Assembly (NCBI GenBank): GCA_003956705.1
Contig: QZCP01000590.1
Location: 1-64,000 of the forward strand
Reading direction: 5' to 3'
DNA length: 64,000 nucleotides
Source: Brevipalpus yothersi
Taxonomy: Eukaryota > Arthropoda > Arachnida > Trombidiformes > Tenuipalpidae
Shown here one piece after another: positions 36,401 to 48,480 of the stretch (position 1 is the stretch's first letter; each line of letters opens with the position of its first letter). The position numbers and the translations under genes are program-made. The notes under the pieces are model-generated. The model ran no database searches, was not told the DNA's origin, and was given only the letters and a program-made list of their open reading frames with translations.

Positions 36401-39400
36401 TCCTGCCTTACTTGTGTCCAAACCCGATGGTTCATGGAGACTTGTAGTCGACTATCGTGAGTTAAACAAGCGCATCAAGCGAAAGCGATATCCAATGCCC
36501 AGAACAGATGATTTTCTGACAGCATTGCAGAACAAAAATTATTTTGCAACATTAGATCTCCTTCATGGATACTATCAGCTCGAACTTCCTCCTGAAGAAC
36601 GACCGAAAACAGTATTCGTAACACCTGACAAGAAGTATCATTACAATCGCTTGCCGATGGGTCTTGTAGACGCTCCATTTTACTTCCAGTATATAGTTAA
36701 TACAATGCTCGGAAATAGTCAGTACCAAATTTGCCTAGGATATTTCGATGACATTTGTGTCTTTGGAGATTCATTCTCCGAATTGCTCAAAAATTTAGCT
36801 ACCATTCTCGACAAACTAATAGAATGGGGTTTTAAGATCAAAATCAGTAAAACAAATTTTGGATCGAAAGAGTTTGATTTTCTTGGTCATGTAGCATCAG
36901 GTCAAGGCATCAAGCCTAATCCACGCAAAGTAGAACAATTATTAGCAATTCCTCCTCCCAGAAATGTAAAAGAATTACAGAGTTTTTTAGGGTTAGTTAA
37001 TTACTTCTCTCGATACATAGAAAATTATGCAAAGATAGTAGAACCGTTATACCGATTAGTTCGAAAAGAAAGAAAGTTTAGCATCACGAAAAATGATATT
37101 GAAGTCATGGAAACTCTCAAACAAGCGTTAGCAAACAACTGCATGTTGTATCATTTTTCTCCAGCACTGAAAACAAGATTAGCAGTAGATGCATCTCATT
37201 CCGCAGTAGGTGGAATCCTCCTCCAATATCATGAAGAATCAGATAGTTGGAAACCAGTTAGTTTCTTCGGACAGAAACTTAAGCCTTATCAGATAAATTA
37301 TACAGTGAGTGAAAAAGAATGTTTAGCAATAATTGTAGGAATAGAAAAGTACCGCCAGTACCTCGAAGGTATTGAATTCGAAATTCTTACCGACCATCAT
37401 GCATTATGTCAATTGCCATCAACAAAGTTTAAGAATGGAAGAACAGAAAGATGGGCAATAATGTTATCAGCATTCCGTTACACAGTAACATACCTCGAAG
37501 GAAAATATCATCCTGCCGATTGTCTCAGCCGAAATCCTAATGAATGGACTCATAGGAAAGGTGTTCTCGAAAATGATTCGAAAGATGAATATTTTGAGTG
37601 TTATATCTGTATTGATTACAATGATGTCAACAAGCAACTTGAAGTTGGAAAATTATCTCCTTCTCGTCCCAACATTAATCTTGACTCAGCCGATCATGAA
37701 GAGTTCAAAAAATTCGCTCAAAAACAAGCAAAGAATCCGTTATACGCCGTAATCATCAGAGTCCTTGAAGAACAGCATCCTCCTCGTTTGCTCAAACAGT
37801 ATTCCAAGAAGTATGTGCTAATTGAAGGTATTCTCTACCGAAAACCAACTCGAAAACGTCCATATCATCGCCTCATGATTGATCATGAAACGCTCAAAGA
37901 AATTTTCAAATCGGAACATGGTGATCCACTCGGTGGACACTTTGGTTTTGATAAGACATATCATAGCATCAGTCGAAAATATGATTGTCAGAACCTTGTA
38001 GGTCATCTTAAGCATCTCACATCTTCATGTGTCAAGTGTATTACTGGTAAGCCCAGCACTCATCCCGATTTCATTCGTCAAATGAAGCCGATAGGAAAGT
38101 TCCCGTTACAAATCGTCGAACTGGACGTAATGGGTCCAGTCCCCGCCTCCTTCAAGCAGAACCAATACGTAGTCGTTATGGTTGACTCGTTAACACGATT
38201 CGTTTTTGCGAAGCCAATTCGAAATCAGCGTGCTCGTAATATTGTAAAGTTTCTTGAAGAAACATTCACCCAGTTTGGTTACCCTGAAGTGGTCCAAACA
38301 GACCAGGGAAGAAATTTCATCAGTGAAGAACTTCAAGTTTATTTCCAAGAGAAACATATCCAGCATTCAGTTTCCACCCCGTATCACCCTCAGTCTCAAG
38401 GAATAGTTGAAAGAGTCAATGGAACTCTTGGCACACAGATCAGAATATTTGTTCAAGGAAATCCACTTCGTTCATGGGATAATTTTGTTGCACCAGCAGT
38501 TTTTGCAATCAATAATTCTCTGAATAGATCCACAAGCTTCACACCAGCCTCGTTGATGTTTGGAATCCAATTCCGGAAGCCGACCGACAATGTTTTTCCC
38601 ACAATTCAACAGGTTGATAATGTCACACTTAATCGGCATGAAGCCAGGAAAAAATTAATTCAGAATCAGTTGAAGTATATAGCTGCCGGAGTCAATCCGA
38701 AAAAACCCATTGAACCAGGTCAAATAGTGTTCATACGTCAGCATCTTGCCGATGCAGGTAAAAAGTTTTCACCCAGATTTAAGGGTCCATATCTAGTAAC
38801 ATTCCGAAAAGGTGCAGTTCTAACAATTGCCGATTGTACGAAAAAGAAGAAGTACACAGTGAATGTATCACAATGCAAGCGTTATCATGGTGAGCTAACT
38901 CCAGCCATGAAGGCTGCAATCCAATATCATTTCCCTCTCCCATCATTTGTGAATCATGAAGATTCAATTGACAGCCGAAATCGCTCGAAAAAGAAGAAGA
39001 AACCATCATCTTCTCTATTTCCTGAACCTGAATCTAAACCAACAGAGTTTTCAGAAGAAGAAAAAGATCGGCTTGACGCCGCCTCAATTGCCTCATTAGA
39101 TTCATCATCAGATGAATTTTCTCATGCTTCAAATTTCAATAATGATTTTGCCAATGATCAAATTGATGATCAATTTGAAACAATGAATGTTCCCAATATG
39201 CGAAACCGGATGTATGATAGTGAGTCATCATCAGTCGAAAGCGAAAAAGAAGCAGCATTTCCTGCCATGAAGGCAGTAGAAAAACAAAATTCCAAAGTCC
39301 AAAAGAAGAGAGTGAAGAAAAATAGGCTTGAGGCCTCTGATAAGAAGAAATCAAATCCCTTATCACAGCCTCTAGCTTCCACAGCACAGCATTCCAATCC

Positions 39401-42400
39401 CTTAGCTAAGCCCACAGCTTCAACCAGTAGAAATAAGCTCAATGCCAGTCAAATGCAAAAAGAGTTGAACTCTGAAAGTCAAAATCGATCATTAGAGAAT
39501 TTTCTCGATGAAAATCCAGTGAATTCAGTTGATCAAAGTTCAAATTCCAATGCTAGGCTTGACGCCTCTGATATTCTTAGCAACGGATCTGAGCCAATAG
39601 CAGCCAGAGTCCGGAGAAGATCCGATAGAAGATTTCTGATACCTCCAGAATTCTTATATTCATTTTTGATCCTCGACGGATCATCTTCCGATAATTCCGA
39701 TACTTGTGCTCCCTCATGGCTACCAAAGCCTCCCTCAAATCAGCATTCAACCAGTGGAGATCATGAAGATCCTAATCTCACTCTTTCCCTCTCTTCTCCA
39801 TTGTCTAATTCCATATCCGCTTTCCGCCCTGACCATGTTGGTCTGCCTTGCCTCTCACTAAGTAAGCTCAATCGTGAAGATTGTTTCTATCTTATTATTT
39901 CTCGTGAAGAGAATTTGAGATTACTTTCAAAAGAAGCTATTGAGATTAACCATAAAGGTTTAATTAGTGTATCACTCCTTTCTGGTCTCCACGACCAACT
40001 TAATCCTTTTCATGACTCGACGTCAAAGTCCAATAGATTAAGCAAAACCAGTACTTATTCTCCAGAGAGCTTGACGCTCAGTATAAAGTCGTCAAATTTC
40101 TATCACTTAATTGTCAGTAAATTTTTGTCTTTACTCTCCATCACATTAAGTGAATTATCCTATGCTCTCTGCCATCAAGGCAATCCGTCACTCTTTCAGT
40201 TGAAGCTTTTAGCCAACACTGTTCATGTAGAACTTCGTTCAATTTCATCATCAGTAAAGTTTTTGCCATCCTCCACGGATGAAGTATATGAGTTTCTAGC
40301 CTTATTTTCAACAATTTCAATTATTTATTGTGACCAAAACTTTGACAGTTTAGTGTGTCCACCCAGTAGCACTGTGTGCTGTTATTCGTGCGTTTTCAAC
40401 CAGCGTTTAGGTCGCGAAGACCATCACCAACATCATCATCACCTTATCCTCATCACTTGTAGTGATAAGTTAAGTGTCTTGTGTCTCAACCTCAACGGTT
40501 TACAACCCTTTTCTTGTGTCTTTTTGAGCCGTGAAGGCAACCACTGTGAAACATATCCACACCTGAAGTGTCAACATCTCTGTGATAAAAGTGATCTTCA
40601 TCACCTCAGCATCCTTCCATTGCTCGACGCAATCAACAGTGATTACCTTGCAATCGATCTCCACGATCGTGTGTTAGTGTGTTCATCCATAAAAACAGTA
40701 CTTTTCAGTACTAAAAGTGACTCAAAGTTCAGCAAAAGTGAAAGCCGAAAAACTGTCCTATATTGCTCTGAAGAGCCGAAAAACCTTTTCCGGCATTTTT
40801 TCCGTCTCGACGACGACTATTGTGCTCAATACACCTCAGTCAAAGATTACTTAAACATTTGTCTTGATGACAACAGTAATTTCAACAATATAATTTGTCT
40901 CGACGACAATTTACAGCATCTTCTTCTTTCATCTTCCGGAAAGAGTAAGTCAATCAGTTCAATTGAATCCTTACCTGTTGCCAGAAATCATTTTTCTGAG
41001 ATAAACCACTTTTCAAGGCATTCATTGCCAGCCAAGTTTATTCAAAACAACCAAGAATATTTGGCTGCCAAAGCCACTTGCAATCTCAGCACATTTATTA
41101 CATCATTTACACAGCATTCAACTGTGAAAGTTTGCGTGAAGCAATTTGATCTCTTATCATCTTCTGCATATTGTACCTATCAAAGTACAATCTTTGCCTA
41201 TTGTGATCGCCAAGATCATTACATTTCTAACACTTTCTTGATTGATACTGAAATTTATTGCCGCCAAGGCAGAATGTCTCAAGTTCAATTTTCAGCCCGA
41301 AACGCTGTAAATCTCAGCTTCTCGGATATCATCCGTCTATTGCTCCGCCGATTGACTCGGAATTCCTTATTAAGACATCTTCCTGATTTACCTGGACATG
41401 GTTTCAGAGAAGATCATGTTGATTCTACCGAACTCCTCATGTACGAAGCCACATTCATCTGCAATCTATGTTTTCACTTCGTGAAAGGTCCAAAAAGTTG
41501 TCGACTGTGTCAGTCATTGTACTGTGTACAGTGTATCGATCACTTAAAGGACTTCAAGTCCTATCTCGAAGCTCTCGGCGCAATTCCAGCCAATGGAAAC
41601 ATAGCATGCACTACCTGTCTTCTATCAGATCAAGCTGGTGAAGAAGGTGAACCATCAGCCGAAATTCTCAGCATCTATGCACGCGCTCATTTTCGATGTC
41701 CACGAATAAATTGTTCAACCACAGTTACATATGCAAATTACTATCAGCATGTAGCCGATTGCTCTCATGGTGAAGAAGTCAATCCCGTAGACTATGGACT
41801 AATCTTAGCCCAGGACAAAGTTCCCGATCTTCGACAGATCTTACTAGACGCTCGAGCAAATTCTCCACGAATTATTCCTAGATCTCCTCATCATGGACCA
41901 TCACAACTCGACGTTGTACCACCTCAGATTCCAGTTTTCCGTACCCACCGATCTGTTATTGAACGACAACCAGAAACTCGACGTTCCAGTCCCAAAGCGG
42001 CTTCCACAGCCATCGTCGAATCAACCTTTGCCGATGATGAAGTTTCCGATCCAGGTCTAACAACCGGTACATTATCAGTGGTATCGCAATCATCCCGAGC
42101 ATCAAGTTTAACAACTGAATATGGAATAAATCGTTTTCATCCTCCAGAATTAGAGCATCAAGCTCGTAGTCGTCGCTCGATTACATCACCAAAAGTTCCA
42201 GCGCGAAGCCGTAGCCCTCATGAAAGAGCACCAGTACCAGTTCCTCGAACCTCAATTCAACCGGTATCACAACCGAGTCCTGATTTACCTTCCACAAGTC
42301 GTCAATCTCAGGCTCCAAGCCTTCCATCTGGTTCCAGAACAGCACCCAGCACAAGTCAGTTACCTTTTCCAACTGAAGCTGCAGCCATGCATGAATTCCT

Positions 42401-44802
42401 CAAGCGATATGAAGATTATCATTACCGTAATGGTAGACCTGACTTCAGCGTCTTCTCTAATCCACCCACTTTGAGTGAAATTCGAAGACGAACTCCGTCT
42501 TGGCCTACACAGCCATCAGCACACATTGGATCATTCGATAACCGTGGCCTGTGGCCAACTGAACCTCTAGTTCACGTAGCAGCCGATCGAATTGATGTAC
42601 CAGGTATCGATAGAAGTTTTCGACGCCCTGGATTGCCTCAACGACCAGAAGAACCAGTTCAGAATGTTCGTGAAGAACAACCTCATGAAGAAGAACCAGA
42701 ACAAATGCCGGCTCGACGCCGAATTCCAGCTCCTCCTCATCACATTCGAATACGTCTTCGTGAACTTCTCACATCAAGACAAACTGATGAAATGATGGAT
42801 TATTTCCGACGTCTTGAAATAGATCCAACTTTTGAGTCCTCCACGGACGGTATGGTTTATGAATCAGAAAAGATCTTACAGAAAGCCACTAACTGGCGAC
42901 TCAGACCATCAGCCGTTTTACCTCGATTTCCTGAATGGATGAATCGAATTATTGCCTCGAATCAAGACCTCAATTTTCCGCTCAACGCAGTATTTTCCAT
43001 CTTTGCCGAATGTGCATTAGTTCAATTCCCAAATGAAAACGAAGCATCATTAAGAGCCGTTTGGTTCGCAATTGTCCGCAGCACTGGTGAAACAGTGTAT
43101 GAAACCTTTATTAAGTATCGAAAGAATTTCATTCGAGACTTCCGCACCAATTATCATGGCTTGAAATGGTCTCACTTAAAATATGGGCTCGGCGCCCCAA
43201 CAGCGATGAAACAAGTGACTGAATTCCTTGCAATAGCCGAACATGTTGTTGGAATACAGCCTCAACAGCATCTAGCATCACTTGGCTTCACGCCACAACA
43301 ACTCAACATCATTCGCCCAAAGCTTGTCAATCTTTGCGAATATTATTCTCCTCATATAGGATTAAGATACTTTAATTTCAGATGCACAGCACATCTTATC
43401 CTTCGTGGAAGAATCAACTTTCCATCAATTCATCCACCCACCTATACAGCTCAGTTAGCAATGAAGTTCTATCTGCTTTGTCGATTAAAAATCGAAGAAC
43501 CTCAGCATTTTTGGCAACCCAACACTTGGATAGCCAAGCTTATAGCCTTACATCATCAGCATCATGAAACTTGGCCCTCCACTCTCTTGACTTCATGCCA
43601 GTATAGTCGCCATGAAGGCCTTCCTCAATGGAATTATGGTCGCGAATACGCTGATCCCGATAGTTGGAGAACTCATCATCCATCACCAAATGATGATCCA
43701 TATATTCTCACAATTGTTCAGGCTCCACGCCAACCTCCGNNNNNNNNNNNNNNNNNNNNNNNNNCTACCAGCCCAAGATGATTGGGGAAACGATATTCAG
43801 CCAATCAATTGGGATGAAGTTCTCGACAACCAATATCATGAAGTTCATCCTCGATCACCCGAAAATCCGTTACCACAGTATGATCAAGCCCAGCTAGCAG
43901 AAGCTGAAGCCCGAAGTCTTCGCCAAGAAGAGCAAGTTGTGCCTGAAGCACCCAGAATTGAAACACCACCACCAGCATTCGCCAATCTAGCTCCTCAAAG
44001 CTATGATGATCTTTACGCTGTCGCTCCAGATCCCAGCATCCGCATCACTGATGATCAGCAGAAACAGCTCATCAGTGAGCATCTCAATTCATCAGCATCA
44101 CTTCTCCACGAAGTTCCGTCAACTAGCATCGACAGTGACGTCGACCAAGCAATAAGATCGATCGCCGAACATGGAGTTCGTGATGAGAATGATAACAGCC
44201 AAAATGATGCAGCCTCCACGGCTTCGTCAACCACAATTGTTTATTCACCCGAAGTTGAAGATATCTCAATGGACGGTGCTCCAGTTGATGAAATCGCTCC
44301 AACTGCCACCACAGGTGCACCAGCCGATGAAATCGATCCGACTGACACCTCAACACAAATTGATGAAAGTCCATCCTTTTCACCATTATCACCCTCACAA
44401 TTAGGAAGTCGACTTCCAGATGAACATAGTGAACCATTGGACTTGATGTCCATGCCCACTCAGACTGAAAGTGCCTTAACAGCATCACAAGAACTCACCC
44501 AGCAGTTCGACACCGCCAGCTTGAATCAGCAACCATCAACATCCGCATCACTTGATGCTCCAAGCATATCAGCACCCGAAAGTGTGTCAGCAACATCAGG
44601 GACTCGACGTCCAGGACAACAACCAGGTTTGTTATGTAATCGTGCCACTTCACCAGATCAACGAAAAGAGTTTGGTCTCATTGCCAGCCTAACCATGCCA
44701 AGTGTCAACATTCTCAACCCATCAGTTCGTCAGCGAACCCAGCCAAAGGTTGTGACCAGCAAGAGATCTTCGTCCTCCACGAACAGCTCACCGAAAAAGT
44801 GA
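33420..44802 (+). CDS. Gag-Pol polyprotein with giant zinc-finger C-terminal extension
   Basis: Open without a stop from 33273 to the assembly gap at 43740, then open again to TGA/TAA at 44802. I chose Met at 33420 (MPVLRSGRGRPS), since the preceding 49 residues look untranslated. Order: capsid-like region (about 34200-34750); CCHC knuckle (CYGCGKSDHYRTSC, about 34957); retropepsin-like domain with DTCS at about 35557 and LLLGCQLL; RT (about 36390-36950) with GYFDDI; RNase H (LAVDASHSAVGG); integrase with HHCC, D-D-E (VELDVMG, VQTDQGRN, IVERVN) and a GPY/F motif (FKGPYLV). After integrase: a Ser/Lys-rich region with DASD-type stretches; a Ser/Cys/His-rich stretch (39700-41400); a RING-like domain (41460-41620); a TRAF-type zinc finger (41694-41765); a Pro/Arg-rich linker; and a helical, conserved-looking domain of unknown type (42730-43600). 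The acidic, Gln/Ser-rich tail ends SSTNSSPKK. Confidence 0.9.
41446..41768 (+). other. RING-like plus TRAF-type zinc-finger module in the polyprotein
   Basis: Cysteine pattern C-x2-C-x9-C-x2-C-x4-C-x2-C, then a C-x2-C pair about 35 residues later (ACTTC), which matches a RING scaffold with cysteines in place of the usual histidine. It is followed by C-x4-C-x12-H-x3-C (CPRINC ... HVADC), the spacing of TRAF/SIAH-type fingers. By family knowledge such pairs belong to ubiquitin E3 ligases. Ligase activity here is inference. Confidence 0.65.
43740..43764. other. Assembly gap (25 N)
   Basis: Undetermined bases inside the polyprotein ORF. The reading frame after the gap is offset from the frame before it if 25 is taken literally. 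The gap length is probably arbitrary, so this should not be read as a frameshift. Confidence 0.98.
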
Positions 44803-44854
44803 AAAGTTCGTTCCAGCCTCAGCATCATTATCATCAAGGAAGTGTCTTGATCAT

Positions 44855-44866
44855 GGTGCCGGGGAA
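44855..44866 (+). other. Polypurine-tract-like site
   Basis: GGTGCCGGGGAA directly abuts the TGTCAG start of the 3' LTR. It is a purine-rich but imperfect plus-strand primer site, recognised by position. Confidence 0.5.
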
Positions 44867-45391
44867 TGTCAGCAGAATTCTGACTTCCTCGATAATAATC
44901 ATGCTTCGGCCTCCACGGCCTTTTTCCCTCCTTTCATTTATTTAATCATTTATTCATTTATATATCTTTTCCCTCCGTTTGTAATCTCTCTGGTCTCGAC
45001 GACCATCATTTGTCTCATGCTCAGCATCTCTCGATAGATGTCAATCATATTCGACCAATGTATGGTCTCACTTAGCTTCTCCCTCAGCCTCCACGGCTCA
45101 TATAAAACCTCCCTCATCCTTTGTATCCTCACGTTTTTGTGTCTCTGATAATTAGGACCAACGTCCCCCTGTTTCCTTTAGTTTTCTACTTATAATAAAC
45201 TCATTTTGTGCTAATATTAAGTTTGTGTTCGACACACTCTTTTGCCTACACCGGTCCCTTATTAGGTCCTGTGAACCTTTGGATCGTCGGTGGCCCTGAT
45301 AGGTCCATAAATTCGATATTTCGAGCTTCACGCTCTGTTAGGCTTCTGGCCAGAGTCTTCAGTTTAATCGTGTCTCGGAATTTCTCTCACA
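44867..45391 (+). repeat. 3' LTR
   Basis: 525 bp, apparently identical to the 5' LTR over its length, and followed by the CAAC target duplication. Confidence 0.95.
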
Positions 45392-45884
45392 CAACATCAC
45401 CCACAATCATTCCTTGGAAAATGCTCTCTCCTACTCATTATGAACGCATTAGCATCTACTTTACCATGCAACCATAACATCTCTACCAAGTTGCGACCCA
45501 GTTGGGTGAGATATTATTTGGTCTTCATTTTTGTATTTTTGTGTGAATGTACCCTCAGTTGTGTCATCAAGGAAAACAGGTGTGAAATTTCATAAGTTCA
45601 TACTATCATTTAGCTACAAAGTCTCTAGATGATAGATTTCCAGTGAAAAATTCATTAGAATACGCCAAAAAAGAGTTTAATGAATTGGTTAGGCTCTGTA
45701 ACTGTTGCCCTAATGATGGTTGAAGTTTCAAATTTGACGTTCCAGAGGCTTCTTCCATAAAGTGCAGAGAATGATACATGATAAATGTTTATATCTGAGG
45801 TAAGTAGGTAAGCTAAGATTTTCTGAACATCTCATCCTTAACGAAATTTGCTTGAATTGCTTAATAGAAAGCGGTGGATACATG

Positions 45885-47761
45885 ATGAATTGCAATCTGA
45901 CTTTCGCAACATTCTATGTGAGTTATTCCAGCTGATTCCTTAACTTGACCAGTTTATTGGATCAGTGGATATTTGGTGAACCCTCAATCGAATTTTTGAA
46001 TATTGATCTCTACTTCTTCCTAGGCTTCCCCGCTACTGGCAGTAGAGGTAATAAACGACAAAATCGTTTCAAATAGTCGCAGTCTGACGAAACTTACAAC
46101 ATTGTTGGATTTTTTCCCTCGATCGTTGATCAAAGTGATACCATATGATGCTGGAGAGATCTCAAATGCTGATATGATGGTTCTGGTGCAAGAAAAAGTA
46201 AGTTGAGGACCCTGCCTAATTCATGATGAAATCAGTGATGAATAGGATCAGAGATCCATATCACTAAGATACTATCCACCTGCAATAGTGATTATGGCAA
46301 TAGAAAGAAGTCTATGGGGAAGCCTATAAAATTGAAACTATATTCTTCGACCTCAGAAATATAGAGTTTACTCTGCATTAGCGAATCAATTTTTGATTTA
46401 AGAGGAAATACTGATATAGTGTGTGAACAAACAAAGATAGCTCTGAATGTTGAAAAGTGAAAGAAATAGATGCGCGAATGAGTGAGACAAACTTTATTGC
46501 AGATTAGTATAGATTGGAATACTTTTTTTGAGTACATCCAAAACATATATATAAAACTTTTTGGAATTTCCTTACACAATAATTTTGTCTCATAAAATCA
46601 TTTGATAATCCCTTTAGGGAGTGGAGTTGCTACCTTTGGCCATATCGCTTTCATCCCAAGAGTCTATGGAGCGAATTACTCCAATTGTGTCTGAGCAGAA
46701 GATTGTGATGGTATCCTTGTCACCTCAAGTACAGAGAGAATCAAACGACATACTAAATCTAATAAACTGGAAACTCTGGGCACTTGGTTTACTCTTAATA
46801 TCGACTCTCTTGCTGATTCGGAAACTTTTTATCGTATTCAATCCAAATTGGCATGCTGTGAGAACTCTCAAAATCGTTCTTTGGTCAACTATAAAGCTTA
46901 TGTTATGGCAGAATTTCTCCTACAATCAATTAAGATCGTCCAGAGTTCTTGTTATGAGTATAATTTTGTTCGCCTTCTTTCTTCTTTCCTTCTTGAACTG
47001 CTTGATTAGCACTGATTTGGTGATTGGAGAGAAACCATTCACAATTGATAGGTTGGAAGATATTCTCGATTCACGAGCTGATAATTATAAGCCTGTTTGG
47101 CGAAAATTTGAAGGGACCCACACTATATTCTCCAAAAGTCAATCTCTGATTAAGCGTAAAATATGGCAAAAAGCAGAGAAGATCGGCCTCGATCAGTGTA
47201 TTGTGGACAATGATGCAATTTTGGTATTCAAAATGGCTAAAGAATATTCAACGTCTCCCAGAATTGGCTTCATCTATAGCACATTGGCAAAATTTTTAAG
47301 AATACACTCTTGTGGCCAATTTTCTCCTATACCATGGGATACAGTTCATTTCGGGAATGAAGTGGCTGGAAGGGAGCTGATAAGCTTACCTTGCCATTTG
47401 CACAATGATTCGTGTAAAGAATACAAGAAAATTCACATTCAAAAATGGTGAGAATCCGAAAAATACTGAATAAAGTTAAGAAAATCATTTGAATTCGTAT
47501 TTCAGGTCAACATACATCATGGAAGCAAATATTCTTCATGCTAATTTAGCAGAGTCTGTAATTAAGGATACCTTTCAAGTTCAGGACAAGTTATATGAGA
47601 AATGGCAATGCATTTTTGGTAAGGATCCTTATGAACGTAGAAATTGGTACCCAATTGGGATATCGAACACTATGCAACCCTTTACATTCCTTCTCATCGG
47701 CATATCAATAGCAAGCATCTTGTTGATACTAGAAGTTGTTTGGAATAGAGTCCACCAATAA
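45885..47761 (+). CDS. Divergent ionotropic receptor a (IR)
   Basis: Exons 45885-45917, 46024-46197, 46618-47447, 47506-47761, in phase, 430 residues. An in-frame ATG also precedes at 45882. The iGluR/IR core is visible: a short S1 stretch ending TPIVSEQKIVMV, TM1 (LWALGLLLISTLLLI), a pore-side helix, TM3 (LFAFFLLSFLNCLISTDLV) followed by the PFTI-RLEDIL motif equivalent to the iGluR PI-s-eDL, S2, and TM4 (FLLIGISIASILLIL). No amino-terminal domain or clear signal peptide, and S1 is short (about 95 residues). Compared with the paralogues, exons 2 and 3 are fused and the intron is missing. Likely a chemosensory cation-channel subunit; the ligand is unknown. The retroelement lies only 0.5 kb upstream. 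Confidence 0.78.
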
Positions 47762-48357
47762 TCAATGTGCTGCTATGATGTCGAATTGAGAGACTCCGCT
47801 GATACACCTAATTGCATCAGAAAATTCATTAGAGTGTTCAATCTCTCGTGAGATCCACATTCATTTTTCAATCAAACATGTATCCATAACCCGATAACAC
47901 ATAGACATTGTCAGAACTCCATTCTATGTGATATAAAGCGAAAAATACCAAAAAATAGAAAAATAGAGTGAACTAGTATTTGAAGAGGTGATTCATATCC
48001 ACAATCTACTTTTGAATATATTTTTTTTATCCAAGACATCTTTAACCTTATGAAATTCAGAGAGCGCTCCATGTCAATAATAACAGTAAAAACGTACTGA
48101 CCATTAAACACATTTGATTCGAGTACAATTTGAACATTTGCACCGTTTGCAATTATTTTAAGCACAAAAGATTGAGAGATTCTAGAATGTTTACCAATTT
48201 CTAGATGTCAAGAGCGATGACCAGCTATAGAACAAAGGTTGAAGTCTGTTGAGAGATCTTTTTGCCAAATTTTCCACTTCATATTATTCGGACTTTTCGA
48301 GAAAATTTTTATTTACTATCAAAATTTGTCCACATTAGCCTGCATATGTGAACATGA

Positions 48358-48480
48358 AAATTGAGAACCTTCCCCAATCATGGTAGGCTTTCCACCGACG
48401 ACTAAATCAGTGCCAATCAAAGAAGTCAGAATACTGAGAAGAAAAAACATGACAATTTTCAAGATGGCACTGATAATCTC
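48358..48480 (-). pseudogene. IR relic in inverse orientation
   Basis: The minus strand translates to a TM3-like piece (FFLLSILTSLIGTDLVVGGKP), matching the same region of IR a. No flanking exons remain. It is a fragment of an inverted IR copy. Confidence 0.7.

Larger units (their letters stand above)
31796..45395 (+). mobile_element. Full-length Ty3/gypsy-type LTR retrotransposon, about 13.6 kb
   Basis: Two 525 bp LTRs (31800-32324, 44867-45391) flanked by a 4 bp duplication CAAC (31796-31799 and 45392-45395). A candidate primer site starts at 32328, a purine-rich tract sits before the 3' LTR, and one very long ORF encodes gag, protease, RT, RNase H and integrase in the Ty3/gypsy order. I saw no difference between the LTRs, so insertion is recent. 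At 13.6 kb it is much larger than usual metazoan gypsy elements (commonly 5-8 kb). The excess lies downstream of integrase in a roughly 1,900-residue extension. The element is inserted between the 7TM genes and the IR array. Confidence 0.93.

Noticed and set aside
39136..39442. Antisense ORFs across the polyprotein
   Set aside because: Shadow frames of the long sense ORF with low-complexity composition.
41161..41190. TTGTAC ... GTACAA palindrome with an 8-nt loop
   Set aside because: Does not fit the 5-nt loop class and occurs once; treated as chance.
43740..43802. Frameshift in the polyprotein near its C-terminus
   Set aside because: The frame change coincides with a run of N whose length is probably arbitrary.
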